Of a stretch of 27,532 nucleotides of DNA, positions 8,248 to 16,541 are shown piece by piece. The translations under genes and the position numbers were made by a program. Under the pieces are notes generated by a model. It was not told the DNA's origin and made no database searches. It worked only from the letters and a program-made list of their open reading frames with translations. Numbering within the stretch: the first letter of the stretch is position 1; every line of letters starts with the position of its first letter. Location: the NCBI GenBank assembly GCA_035517115.1, contig DATIZL010000041.1:1-27532 (forward strand), given 5' to 3'. This DNA comes from Hyphomicrobium_A sp035517115 (GTDB taxonomy: Bacteria; Pseudomonadota; Alphaproteobacteria; Rhizobiales; Hyphomicrobiaceae).

Positions 8248-9018
8248 ATGGTCAAGCTCGAGATAGAGCAGTTTCCCTGCCTTTCCGATAACTACGCCGT
8301 GCTGATCCACGACGCGGAAAGCGGGCTGACGGCCTCGATCGATACTCCCGACGCCAAGGCAATCCTGGAGCGCCTGAACGCCAAGGGCTGGCGCCTCACC
8401 CACATCCTCAACACGCACCACCACGGCGATCACACGGGCGGCAACCTGGGGCTCAAGGAGGCTACGGGTTGCACAATCATCGGACCGCGCGAGGAAGCCG
8501 ACCGCATCCCGGGCATCGATCGCGGCGTCGCGGAGGGCGACAAGATCCCCTTCGGCGCCTTCCAAATCAAGGTTCTGGACATCCCGGGCCACACCGTCGG
8601 GCACGTTGGCTACTGGGTTCCCGAGGCGCGCGTCGCCTTCGTCGGGGACACGCTGTTTGCCATGGGCGCGGGCCGCATCTTCGAGGGCAGCGCTGAGATG
8701 ATGTGGAACTCCTTGAAGAAGCTGATGGAGTTGCCACGCGACACGGAAATCTACTGCGGTCACGAGTATACCGCGGCAAACGCTCGCTTCGCGCTCAGCA
8801 TCGACCCGGACAACACCGCGCTGCAGAACCGCGCCAAGGAGGTCGACCTCTTGCGCGACAAGGGCCGCGCCACGCTGCCGACCCGTCTCGACCGCGAGCT
8901 CGAGACGAACCCGTTCTTGCGGCCGCATGTCACGGCGATCCGGGCGAAGCTCGGCATGCCCTACGCACCCGACTGGAAGGTGTTCGCCGAAATCCGCGAG
9001 CGCAAGAACAAGGCCTGA
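8248..9018 (+). CDS. gloB: Hydroxyacylglutathione hydrolase (glyoxalase II), 256 aa
   Basis: Metallo-beta-lactamase-fold thioesterase that hydrolyses S-lactoylglutathione to lactate and glutathione in methylglyoxal detoxification. Metal ligands are all present: THHHGDH with His57, His59, Asp61 and His62; GHTVGH with His114; VGDTLF with Asp133; CGHEYT with His171. The open frame runs far upstream, but homology starts at the ATG at 8248 (MVKLEIEQFPCLSDNY), which gives the normal family length. The stop TGA overlaps the next gene's ATG by one base. The C-terminal substrate-binding region (NPFLRP) is intact. High confidence. Confidence 0.95.
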   Translation: MVKLEIEQFPCLSDNYAVLIHDAESGLTASIDTPDAKAILERLNAKGWRLTHILNTHHHGDHTGGNLGLKEATGCTIIGPREEADRIPGIDRGVAEGDKIPFGAFQIKVLDIPGHTVGHVGYWVPEARVAFVGDTLFAMGAGRIFEGSAEMMWNSLKKLMELPRDTEIYCGHEYTAANARFALSIDPDNTALQNRAKEVDLLRDKGRATLPTRLDRELETNPFLRPHVTAIRAKLGMPYAPDWKVFAEIRERKNKA

Positions 9019-9488
9019 TGACCGAGCTTTCCGCCCAAGACGTCATCCGATTGCTCGGGCTCAAACCTCATCCCGAGGGCGGGCACTTTCGCGAGACCTT
9101 CCGCGACGGGCGCACCGTCGGTGGCCGCGCCGCCTCGACCGCCATCTATTTCCTGCTGGCGGAGGGTGAGGTCTCAAATTGGCACCGCGTTGACGCCGCC
9201 GAGCTTTGGCATTGGTACGCGGGCGCGCCGCTCGAGCTCGCGACCGCCGTGGCCGCGGGCCCTCCTTCTCGCATTCGCCTCGGCAACGATCTCGCTGCGG
9301 GCGAGCGCCCCCAGGCCGTCGTGCCAGCCGGACAATGGCAGTGCGCGAGGAGCCTCGGGGTCTGGACGCTCGTCGGCTGCACCGTGGCGCCGGGATTCGA
9401 GTTCGCCGGATTTGAGCTGCCGCCGGAAGGCTTCGAGCCGCCGAACCTGCTGCAACGCAAAGATGTTGCAGGAGGGGCGCAAAAGTGA
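9018..9488 (+). CDS. Cupin-fold protein, DUF985 family, 156 aa
   Basis: Single-domain cupin of the DUF985 type. Signatures are LKPHPEGGHFRETFRD (15-30) and SNWHRVDAAELWHWYAG (53-69), where His56, Glu62 and His65 are good candidates for metal or ligand contacts. Members have been solved structurally, but no general reaction is established. The ATG at 9018 overlaps the gloB stop (TGATG), so it is translationally coupled to glyoxalase II; a role with sugar- or aldehyde-derived metabolites is only suggested by that context. No signal peptide. Family firm, function unknown. Confidence 0.9.
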   Translation: MTELSAQDVIRLLGLKPHPEGGHFRETFRDGRTVGGRAASTAIYFLLAEGEVSNWHRVDAAELWHWYAGAPLELATAVAAGPPSRIRLGNDLAAGERPQAVVPAGQWQCARSLGVWTLVGCTVAPGFEFAGFELPPEGFEPPNLLQRKDVAGGAQK

Positions 9489-9505
9489 CTTTTCCACCAC
9501 TAACG

Positions 9506-9523
9506 AACGCGATGCGTTTTCTC
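9506..9523 (+). terminator. Weak terminator-like hairpin after gloB-cupin
   Basis: AACGC-GAT-GCGTT forms a five-base-pair hairpin (9506-9518) running into TTTTCTC, 17 bases after the cupin stop. The position is right for an intrinsic terminator, but the stem is short and the T tract is interrupted. Confidence 0.3.
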
Positions 9524-9655
9524 TAAGACATTGATAGGAAGAAATTTTCTCGCAATCGCGGCCACAGCGTCCACCGCGCGCTTGCCGCCCCAACCCGACT
9601 CATAAAGATTGGCCGCATGTTCGATTCGGACCACGGCTAGCGGGGGTTGCCGGTT

Positions 9656-11431
9656 ATGCAGAGGGAGTCGCTTGAGCCCATCCTGACGACTGTTTTCGTT
9701 GACTACGACAACGTCTACTTGTCCTTGAAACGCAAGAACGAAGAGGCGGCCAAGCGCTTCTCCAAGGATGCGGCCCGCTGGATCCGCGAGATCGAGAGCG
9801 GTCGGCTGATGACCCCGACCAACGGCCCGGCCGCCACGCGCCCCCGCCGCATCGTCATCAACCGCTGCTACGGCAACCCCGTCCCTCGTCGCAATCAAAG
9901 CGACAATTCTACCGACATGAGCTCGTTTCCGTTCGTGCGCCACCACTTTCTGCGCGCCGGATTCGAGGTGATCGACTGCCCGCCGCTCACCGCGCAGCTC
10001 AAGAACTCGGCCGACATCCGCATGGTGATGGATGTGCGCGACATCCTCACCCATGACACCTATTTCGACGAGTTCGTCATCCTCTCGGGCGATGCCGACT
10101 TCACTCCTGTCTTGCATCGTCTGCGCTCGCACGCGCGCCGCACGATCATCTATTCCAACGACAACACCGCCGCACCCTACACCGCGATCTGCGATGCGGA
10201 GATCCGCGAGGCCGACTTCCTCGCGCTGCTGCTCGAGGGTCAGCTCCCGGCCCGGGCCGAGCCCCAGCAGGTCGAGCAGCGCCCGGAGGCACAGGCGGCG
10301 CTCCCGAGCAGCGCGAGCCTCGAGGCCGCGCGCAGGGAAATCCTGGCGGAGGTCGTCGCCGTCGTGCGCGCGACGAACCACCCCGTGCCGCTCGAAGCGC
10401 TCGCCGACCGCGCCGTGCGCAACCTCGGCTATGACAAGACGGTGGGCTCCGCGTGGGGCGGCGTCGGCGGCTTCCGCGACCTGCTCGCCAAGGGTCTTCC
10501 CGAGGACATTCGCTTAAACGACCAGCCGCCCTACTACGTCTATGACGCCACGCGTGCCGCCCAACGCGATGCTCGCAGAGCCGAGCCGCGCATGGAGTCG
10601 CGTACGCCTGAACCGTTACGTCAAGAAGCTGTCGCAGCCCCGGTGCAGCGCTCGCTTCCTCCGCTGCTCGGTGCCGCACAACCCGCTCAGCGTCCCGTTG
10701 CTTCGCCACCCGGGCCCCCCGCCCAGGCGCAGCGCGGTCCGCTGGCCCCGGCGCCGTCCGAAGCCCTCTCGGGCCAGCCGGGGCTTCCTCGCTCCCAGGC
10801 CCAGCCGCAGGCGCCGCAGCGCCCGGCAGATAGCGCGGCGGTGATCCAGCAGTCGATCGCCCGCATCCACGAGGCGAGCCAGGCACCGACGCTGTCGCCG
10901 CCGGACTATCGGACCTTGTTCGACGCCATGGCGCAGGAGATCACCGCCAACGGTCTTTCCGGCTCGCAGACGCTCGTCAACATTATCAAACGCGCTCAGG
11001 ATGCCGGCGTGGACATCCGGCGCGACGACGCCCGCTTCGTGCTCGACGTGGTGAGCGAGGCCGATCCGTGGTTCGACCAGGGCGTGTCAGCGAGCCTGTT
11101 TGCCAGCCGCTTCCGCAACTTCGTCGTCGCGCGTTGCCGCAGTCAGGGCTTGAACCTTTCGGCCGATGAGCTCGACCTCATCGAAGCCTGGTTCGCCCCT
11201 CCCGCCGCACAGCGTGCTCCCGCAATGCAGGCGCCTGCTTATGGCTCCACCCCACAGGGGCCAGCCTATCCGCAGACGCAGCCCCAAGCCCCTTCACAAC
11301 CGGCTCCGAGCAACGAGCTGCGCGCGGAACGCTGGTGGAGCTTGGATGACGCGCGCCAGGGGACGGGGGACCAGGGCACCCCGCCCAACGACGAGTTCCC
11401 GCGCATCATTCGGACGCGGCTGCGCGGCTAA
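9656..11431 (+). CDS. NYN (PIN-like) domain protein with OST-HTH/LOTUS-type domain, 591 aa
   Basis: Predicted RNA-directed protein. Residues ~10-195 form an NYN domain with the acidic residues expected of a PIN-like nuclease: VDYDN (Asp16, Asp18), SADIRMVMD (Asp120, Asp126) and SGDADF (Asp146, Asp148). Residues ~222-297 look like an OST-HTH/LOTUS domain (AARREILAEVV at its start, PPYYVYD at its end). A Pro/Gln/Ala-rich linker (~300-400) leads to a second helical domain (~416-513, YRTLFDAMAQEI to LIEAWF), and a disordered P/Q tail follows. I chose the ATG at 9656, with GGGGG at 9642-9646 as ribosome-binding site, over an upstream TTG at 9647. Monocistronic. The target RNA and actual nuclease activity are unknown. 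Confidence 0.9.
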   Translation: MQRESLEPILTTVFVDYDNVYLSLKRKNEEAAKRFSKDAARWIREIESGRLMTPTNGPAATRPRRIVINRCYGNPVPRRNQSDNSTDMSSFPFVRHHFLRAGFEVIDCPPLTAQLKNSADIRMVMDVRDILTHDTYFDEFVILSGDADFTPVLHRLRSHARRTIIYSNDNTAAPYTAICDAEIREADFLALLLEGQLPARAEPQQVEQRPEAQAALPSSASLEAARREILAEVVAVVRATNHPVPLEALADRAVRNLGYDKTVGSAWGGVGGFRDLLAKGLPEDIRLNDQPPYYVYDATRAAQRDARRAEPRMESRTPEPLRQEAVAAPVQRSLPPLLGAAQPAQRPVASPPGPPAQAQRGPLAPAPSEALSGQPGLPRSQAQPQAPQRPADSAAVIQQSIARIHEASQAPTLSPPDYRTLFDAMAQEITANGLSGSQTLVNIIKRAQDAGVDIRRDDARFVLDVVSEADPWFDQGVSASLFASRFRNFVVARCRSQGLNLSADELDLIEAWFAPPAAQRAPAMQAPAYGSTPQGPAYPQTQPQAPSQPAPSNELRAERWWSLDDARQGTGDQGTPPNDEFPRIIRTRLRG

Positions 11432-11469
11432 GCGCTCGGATCTGATTCGTTCTGGAAGCCGCTTCGGCG

Positions 11470-12198
11470 TCACGTCGGCATGTAGTGGCCGCCGTTGACG
11501 TCGAGGCAGGCTCCGGTCACGAACGCTGCCTCGTCCGCCGCCAGGAACACCACCGCGCGCGCAATCTCCTCCGGCTCGCCGAGCCGGCCGACGGGGATCT
11601 GCGGGATGATCTTGGTGTCGAGCACTTCCTTCGGCACCGCGGCGACCATCTCCGTGGCGATGTAGCCCGGCGCCAGCGTGTTGACCGTAATGCCTTTGGC
11701 CGCGCCTTCGAAAGCTAGCGCCTTCGTGAACCCGTGCACGCCGGCCTTAGCGGCAGAATAGTTGGTCTGGCCCATCTGCCCCTTGCGGCCGTTGATCGAA
11801 GAGACGTTGATGATGCGCCCGAAGTTGCGGTTCCGCATGCTCTCCATCACCTGCCGGCACATGTTGAACAGTGAGTCGAGATCGGTGCGTACCACCGCGT
11901 CCCACTGCTCCTTCGTCATGCGGTGGAGCATGGCGTCGCGCGTGATGCCCGCGTTGTTGACGAGCACATCGACGGGTCCGAGCTCCTTGACGACCTGCGC
12001 CACGCCCTTCTCGCAGGAAGCGAAGTCGCCCACGTCCCACTTGAACACCGGGATGCCGGTCTCGATCTGGAACTGCTGCGCCGCCGCGTCGTTGCCGGCG
12101 TAGTTTGCCGCCACGCGATAGCCTCGCGCTTTGAGCGCCGTCGAGATGGCGTGGCCGATGCCACGCGTCCCTCCTGTCACGAGCGCGACACGAGCCAT
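11470..12198 (-). CDS. phaB: Acetoacetyl-CoA reductase, 242 aa
   Basis: NADPH-dependent short-chain dehydrogenase that reduces acetoacetyl-CoA to (R)-3-hydroxybutyryl-CoA for polyhydroxybutyrate. Visible: cofactor loop TGGTRGIG (8-15), NNAG (81-84), catalytic Ser134, and Tyr147/Lys151 in NYSAAKAG. PhaB-type sequence SSINGRKGQMGQTNYS is present. Full length, ending in GGHYMPT. It lies 104 bases downstream of phaA on the same strand and has its own excellent ribosome-binding site. The polymerase gene phaC is not in this window. It could be confused with FabG, but the motifs and pairing with phaA favour PhaB. Confidence 0.95.
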   Translation of the reverse strand: MARVALVTGGTRGIGHAISTALKARGYRVAANYAGNDAAAQQFQIETGIPVFKWDVGDFASCEKGVAQVVKELGPVDVLVNNAGITRDAMLHRMTKEQWDAVVRTDLDSLFNMCRQVMESMRNRNFGRIINVSSINGRKGQMGQTNYSAAKAGVHGFTKALAFEGAAKGITVNTLAPGYIATEMVAAVPKEVLDTKIIPQIPVGRLGEPEEIARAVVFLAADEAAFVTGACLDVNGGHYMPT

Positions 12199-12202
12199 AA
12201 CG

Positions 12203-12210
12203 TTCCTCCC
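12203..12210 (-). promoter_or_regulatory. Strong ribosome-binding site of phaB
   Basis: On the minus strand GGGAGGAA precedes the phaB ATG, with six bases between the GGAGG core and the start codon. It fixes the phaB start and suggests efficient translation despite the 104-base gap from phaA. Confidence 0.7.
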
Positions 12211-12302
12211 TCAAACTTTTTCTGTTGTTGCGTTGGTGTTGACTTGAGCAACGTCTCGCCGGCAGACGAGCGCCGCTCGCAATCTCATGGGCTGCCGCTC
12301 TC

Positions 12303-13490
12303 TCAGCCGCGCTCGACGCACATGGCGATGCCCATGCCGCCGCCAATGCACAAGGTTGCAAGCCCGCGCTTGACATTGCGGCGCTTGAGCTCGTAGAGCA
12401 GCGTCGTCAGGATGCGCGCGCCCGATGCGCCGATGGGGTGGCCGACGGCGATGGCGCCGCCGTTGACGTTGACCTTGTCGGTGTCCCAGCCGAGCCCCTT
12501 GTTGACCGCGCAGGCCTGCGCGGCGAAGGCCTCGTTGGCCTCGACGAGATCGAGATCCTTCGTGGTCCAGCCGGCCTTCTCCAAGGCCTTCTTCGACGCG
12601 GGGATTGGGCCCGTGCCCATGATCGAGGGATCGACGCCCGCGTGCGCCCACGACACGATGCGCGCAAGCGGCTCGATGCCGCGCTTCTTGGCTTCGGCGA
12701 GCGTCATCAGCACGACAGCGGCGGCGCCATCGTTGATGCCGGAGGCATTCCCGGCCGTCACGGTGCCGGCCTTGTCGAACGCAGGACGCAGCTTGGCCAC
12801 CTGATCGAGTGTGGCGCCTTCGCGGATGTACTCGTCGTAATCGACGATGGTGTCACCCTTCTTGCCCTTGATGGTGACGGGCACGATCTCGTCCTTGAAC
12901 TTGCCGGCCTTCTTGGCGGCCTCGGCCTTGTTCTGCGAGGCAACCGCGAACTTGTCCTGATCCTCGCGCGTGATCTGCCACTGGCGCGCGACGTTCTCGG
13001 CCGTGATGCCCATGTGGTAGCCGTTGAAGGCGTCCCACAGGCCGTCCTTGATCATTGTGTCGACGAGCTCGAGGGCACCCATCTTCACGCCGCTGCGCAG
13101 GTAGGCGGCGTGCTGGCTTTGACTCATGCTCTCCTGGCCGCCAGCGAGGACGATGTTGGAAGCGCCCGTAAGGATCTGCTGGGCGCCGAGCGCCACCGCG
13201 CGCAGACCCGAGCCGCAAACCTGGTTAACGCCCCAGGCCGGCGCATCGACCGGGATGCCCGCCGCGATGGAGGCCTGCCGCGCCGGATTCTGCCCCTGAC
13301 CGGCGGTCAGCACCTGACCCAGGACGACCTCGGTGACATCGCCAGGTTGTAGTCCGGCGCGGTCCAAGGCGGCCTTGATCGCAACCTTGCCGAGCTCGTG
13401 CGCGGGAAGGCTGGCCAATGATCCACTGAACGCGCCGACCGGCGTCCGCGCCGCGCTGGCAATGACGATGGTCGTATTGTCTTGGCTCAT
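12303..13490 (-). CDS. phaA: Acetyl-CoA acetyltransferase (biosynthetic thiolase), 395 aa
   Basis: Condenses two acetyl-CoA to acetoacetyl-CoA, the first step to polyhydroxybutyrate. All thiolase catalytic elements are intact: nucleophile Cys92 in NQVCGSGLRA, NEAFAAQ, His351 in VGHPIGASGAR, and Cys381 in CIGGGMGIA. Length is standard. It is first of the phaA-phaB pair and divergent from phaR, with 228 bases between the start codons. It is a useful in-window reference for the abnormal thiolase at 22195. High confidence. Confidence 0.96.
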   Translation of the reverse strand: MSQDNTTIVIASAARTPVGAFSGSLASLPAHELGKVAIKAALDRAGLQPGDVTEVVLGQVLTAGQGQNPARQASIAAGIPVDAPAWGVNQVCGSGLRAVALGAQQILTGASNIVLAGGQESMSQSQHAAYLRSGVKMGALELVDTMIKDGLWDAFNGYHMGITAENVARQWQITREDQDKFAVASQNKAEAAKKAGKFKDEIVPVTIKGKKGDTIVDYDEYIREGATLDQVAKLRPAFDKAGTVTAGNASGINDGAAAVVLMTLAEAKKRGIEPLARIVSWAHAGVDPSIMGTGPIPASKKALEKAGWTTKDLDLVEANEAFAAQACAVNKGLGWDTDKVNVNGGAIAVGHPIGASGARILTTLLYELKRRNVKRGLATLCIGGGMGIAMCVERG

Positions 13491-13683
13491 CGGCTGGGCG
13501 CCTCCTCGAGCGGTTAGTTGTTGTTAGGGATACCCGGCTTCGTGCGGGGCTGGCCGTTGCAGGCTTTGGAAACGGCCCGAATTGCGGGCACGATAGCAGC
13601 ACGGCGTTCCCGCCTGCAATTGCGACATACGGTCGAAAACGTCAACACAATCGGCTAGCACCCAATGCTTTGGGGTGTTATTC

Positions 13684-13697
13684 TGTGCAGTGCAAAA
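13684..13697 (+). promoter_or_regulatory. Candidate PhaR operator
   Basis: The TGC-rich element TGTGCAGTGCAAAA sits 21 bases before the preferred phaR start, in the region shared with divergent phaA. PhaR proteins bind TGC-rich sites of this general kind and often repress their own gene. A short perfect palindrome, GCCGC-A-GCGGC (13701-13711), follows. Assignment rests on composition and position only. Confidence 0.4.
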
Positions 13698-13718
13698 ATA
13701 GCCGCAGCGGCTCGTGCA

Positions 13719-14342
13719 ATGCTCAACAAAACCGACACCCCGACCGAGAAGAAAGAAGCCGTTGTCATTAAGAAGTATGCCAACCGACGGCTCTACAACA
13801 CCGAGACGAGCACTTACGTCACGCTCGACGATCTCGCCTCGATGGTCCGCTCCGACCGCGATTTCGTGGTCTACGACGCCAAGACCGGCGACGACCTCAC
13901 CCACTCAGTCCTTACGCAGATCATCGTTGAGCAGGAGAACCGCCAAGGCGGCCAGACGCTGCTGCCCGTGCCGTTCCTGCGCCAGCTCATCCGCTTCTAT
14001 GACGACAGCATCGGCCGCATGGTTCCGGGCTACCTGCAGTTCAGCCTCGAGAACCTAGCGAACCAGCAGGAGAAGTTCCGCGCGCAATTCGCCAGCGCCT
14101 TCTCCAACCCCGCGGCGGCATTCGAGGTCTATCAGGACCAGGCACGCAAGAACATGGCCATGTTCGAGCAGGCGCTGTCGATGTGGAGCCCGTTTACGGG
14201 GCTGCCCGGGGCCAAGCGCAACGAGCCCGAAAAGGGCGAAAAGGGCCTGCCCAAGAAAGAAACCGACGAGCTGAGCGAGCTCAAGGCGCAGCTCGCGAAC
14301 ATGCAGCAGAAGATCGAGAAGCTGTCGCAGGACCGCGAGTAG
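13719..14342 (+). CDS. phaR: Polyhydroxyalkanoate synthesis repressor PhaR, 207 aa
   Basis: DNA- and PHB-binding regulator that represses phasin and other PHB genes until granules appear. The N-terminal PHB_acc_N domain is clear (VVIKKYANRRLYNTETSTYV), followed by the accumulation-regulatory domain (LLPVPFLRQLIRFYDDSIGRM-like, then a granule-binding helical part ending near EVYQDQARKNM). The C-terminus is Lys/Glu-rich with a short coiled coil (ELKAQLANMQQKIEKL). I prefer the ATG at 13719 (MLNKTDTPTE). An in-frame ATG at 13665 would put the likely operator inside the coding region. Neither start has a strong ribosome-binding site. It is divergent from phaA-phaB, as in many Alphaproteobacteria. 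Confidence 0.93.
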   Translation: MLNKTDTPTEKKEAVVIKKYANRRLYNTETSTYVTLDDLASMVRSDRDFVVYDAKTGDDLTHSVLTQIIVEQENRQGGQTLLPVPFLRQLIRFYDDSIGRMVPGYLQFSLENLANQQEKFRAQFASAFSNPAAAFEVYQDQARKNMAMFEQALSMWSPFTGLPGAKRNEPEKGEKGLPKKETDELSELKAQLANMQQKIEKLSQDRE

Positions 14343-14431
14343 TCGCGGCCTTCTTCGAGATACCCGATAGGTAGCTATTCTGCCCGCGCGAGCGACCGCG
14401 CACTGCTGCACGGCCGCTTCCGCCCGCGTCG

Positions 14432-14839
14432 CTAGTTGCTGACGCCGAAGGTGAGATCGCGCTGAGCGACGCGGATGCCAATCGTGAAGCCGGCGACCAC
14501 ATCGATGGCGGTAGCGACAACGATCAAGAAGAAGACCGAGGTCGCAGCGTTCTTCGCCATCAAGAATTCGACGAGGCAGAGGATGAACACAAGCATCGAA
14601 AGGCCGTGGTCGATCAGCGATGAAACGTTTGTGTAGGTCGATTTCACGAGTTCGATGAACAGGAAGAACAACGTCAACAGGGTGATGAGGTGACCCCAGT
14701 TGAACTTCCAGATGCCGCCGCTCAGCATAGGAATCTCAAACAAATTCCTGTCCAGCACATCGACGCCGCCAAACAGAAACACGACGACGTTGTAAAGAAT
14801 CAAGGCCAGCACGATGAGCGGAAGCGACCTGAGCGACAT
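14432..14839 (-). CDS. Conserved hypothetical membrane protein, four predicted helices, 135 aa
   Basis: Hydrophobic throughout, with predicted transmembrane helices at about residues 6-25, 48-65, 81-95 and 100-120. No signal peptide distinct from helix 1. Between helices 1 and 2 there is a loop VDVLDRNLFEIPMLSGG with conserved-looking acidic residues. The start ATG follows AAGGAAAA on the minus strand, a good ribosome-binding site. GC is somewhat lower than in neighbours, as expected for a membrane-protein gene. It stands apart from rpmF by 118 bases. I do not recognise a named family or function. Confidence 0.8.
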   Translation of the reverse strand: MSLRSLPLIVLALILYNVVVFLFGGVDVLDRNLFEIPMLSGGIWKFNWGHLITLLTLFFLFIELVKSTYTNVSSLIDHGLSMLVFILCLVEFLMAKNAATSVFFLIVVATAIDVVAGFTIGIRVAQRDLTFGVSN

Positions 14840-14957
14840 GCGAGTTTTCCTTTCCAGCCGGCCTCAATGAGCCCAACAGAGGAACTTTTGCCATGAGGCC
14901 CTTGCGGCTGCAACGCAGAAAGGGCCTTCGCACGTGCCGTAAGCGGTGGCGGAAGCC

Positions 14958-15143
14958 TTAGGCGTCGCTCTTCGGGGCCAAGATCTGGCGGCCGCGATAC
15001 TTGCCCGTCTTTAGGTCAATATGATGGGGGCGGCGGCGCTCGCCGGACTCTTTGTCCTCCACATACGTGGGCGCGGTCAGCGCATCGTGCGAGCGGCGCT
15101 GATTACGCTTCATGGGCGACACTTTCCGTTTGGGAACAGCCAT
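14958..15143 (-). CDS. rpmF: 50S ribosomal protein L32, 61 aa
   Basis: Small basic ribosomal protein. The N-terminus MAVPKRKVSPMKRNQRRSHD is diagnostic of L32, and length and the C-terminal KTGKYRGRQIL fit. No cysteine is present, so this is the zinc-free form rather than the CxxC zinc-ribbon form. AGGAG lies just before the ATG on the minus strand. A small inverted repeat, CAAGA-CGCC-TCTTG (15162-15175), sits in the leader. High confidence. Confidence 0.96.
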   Translation of the reverse strand: MAVPKRKVSPMKRNQRRSHDALTAPTYVEDKESGERRRPHHIDLKTGKYRGRQILAPKSDA

Positions 15144-15332
15144 CTTCTACTCCTGCAATGGCAAGACGCCTCTTGGCCAATCCGGGCGATTTGACTTGCG
15201 CGGGCCTAGCGCCGGCGCCTCTCAATCTCGAACCCGATAAACCAACGCCCCGGCGCGGATTGCGGATCCGGGGCAAGCTGGGGGCGCCTTATACCTACAA
15301 TCCGTGGGAAGTGCCAAGGGGTAAGAAGTGGC

Positions 15333-16541
15333 CTATTCTCCGCCCAATATACAGGCGATGGCCTCCGGCTCGCCGCCGACGCGGCGCTGGATTACGGACG
15401 CCCGATGGGCGGTCCTCGGCCCCGGATCGCCGGCATCCCGAACGATCGGGTTGGGCAACGCGACGGCAAGCTGGGCTGCCTCCCGCGAGCTGAGCCGGCT
15501 GGCCGGATGGCCGAAATGCGCCTGCGATGCCGCCTCGGCCCCGAAGATGCCCGGTCCCCATTCGGCGATGTTGAGATAGACCTCCAGGATCCGGCGTTTC
15601 GGCCAGAACAGCTCGATGGCGTAGGTGAGCGGCACCTCGATCACCTTGCGCACGTAGCTCTTGGCGGGCCACAGGAACAGGTTCTTGGCGACCTGCATGG
15701 TGATGGTGCTGGCGCCGCGGGGAACGCCGTGCGGCGAGCGCTTCAAGGCTTCCGCGATTTCGACGAAGTCGATGCCCCAGTGCTCGCAGAAGCGGCCGTC
15801 CTCCGAGACGACGACGGCTTGGATGAGGTTGGGCGAGATGCTGTCGAGCGGCACCCACTCCTGATGGATGGTGGTGCCGGTCAGCCATTGCGCGGCCATC
15901 AGCGAGGAGAACGGCGGGTTGATGAATCGATAGAGCGCGATGAGCACGAGCACCACGCAGAACCACGCCGCGGCGATGATCGCCACAACCTTGCCGGCGC
16001 GCACGATGAGATCGCCGATCCGGCTTTGTGGCTCTTGCGCAGGGGCCGGCACGTAGGCCGCGGAACTCAGCGTTTCCGCGCGCGTATAGGAGGCAGCAGC
16101 CGAGGGCGGAACGTGCGCAAATGCCGTAGCCGGCGCGCGCCTTGGTTCGGACGCCCTCAGCGCAGCCGCAATCTCGGCAGTGATATTTTCCATGGCTCTT
16201 GGCTCGGCCGGCTGCACCGAGGCTGGCTCAGCACGCGCTTCGCGGGGCCTCGCAATGGGGGCACTCTCACGCTCCACCGCAGTCCGCTCAACGGGCAGGC
16301 TCTCAGTCACTATCTCACGCGCCCTCTCGCCCGGAGGCGGCTCCATCGGCTGCGGCCGCATCACGGCTACCGTTGGCCGGTCGTTTGTCTCGTCGTCGCG
16401 ATCAAAGCCCGGCTCAAACCAGTTTCTGTTCTGCCTTACCGCCGCCTCCGGCTCCCGCGCGCTCTCGGATGCTGCCCGCGGTTGTGGCGGCTGCGTCGTC
16501 GCCTCATCGGCCGCGTCGAAGGTAGGGTCGGACCTGGCCAT
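15333..16541 (-). CDS. mtgA: Monofunctional peptidoglycan transglycosylase with long N-terminal extension, 402 aa
   Basis: GT51 enzyme that polymerises lipid II into glycan strands at the periplasmic face of the inner membrane. A single transmembrane helix (~183-204) precedes the catalytic domain: SEDGRFCEHWGID with catalytic Glu247, GASTITMQVAKNLFL (276-290), KRRILEVYLNIAEWG (315-329) and ALPNP (361-365). No transpeptidase domain follows, so it is MtgA. The 175 residues before the helix are Pro/Glu/Ala-rich, apparently disordered and cytoplasmic; typical MtgA is about 230-240 residues. The ATG at 16541 has AAGGA at 16546-16550; an upstream GTG at 16580 would add 13 residues and lacks such a site. 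Function firm; the extension is unexplained. Confidence 0.9.
   Translation of the reverse strand: MARSDPTFDAADEATTQPPQPRAASESAREPEAAVRQNRNWFEPGFDRDDETNDRPTVAVMRPQPMEPPPGERAREIVTESLPVERTAVERESAPIARPREARAEPASVQPAEPRAMENITAEIAAALRASEPRRAPATAFAHVPPSAAASYTRAETLSSAAYVPAPAQEPQSRIGDLIVRAGKVVAIIAAAWFCVVLVLIALYRFINPPFSSLMAAQWLTGTTIHQEWVPLDSISPNLIQAVVVSEDGRFCEHWGIDFVEIAEALKRSPHGVPRGASTITMQVAKNLFLWPAKSYVRKVIEVPLTYAIELFWPKRRILEVYLNIAEWGPGIFGAEAASQAHFGHPASRLSSREAAQLAVALPNPIVRDAGDPGPRTAHRASVIQRRVGGEPEAIACILGGE

Noticed and set aside
15205..15245. tRNA T-arm-like sequence GGGTTCGAGATT on the minus strand
   Set aside because: The flanking stem does not pair and no acceptor or anticodon arms can be formed.
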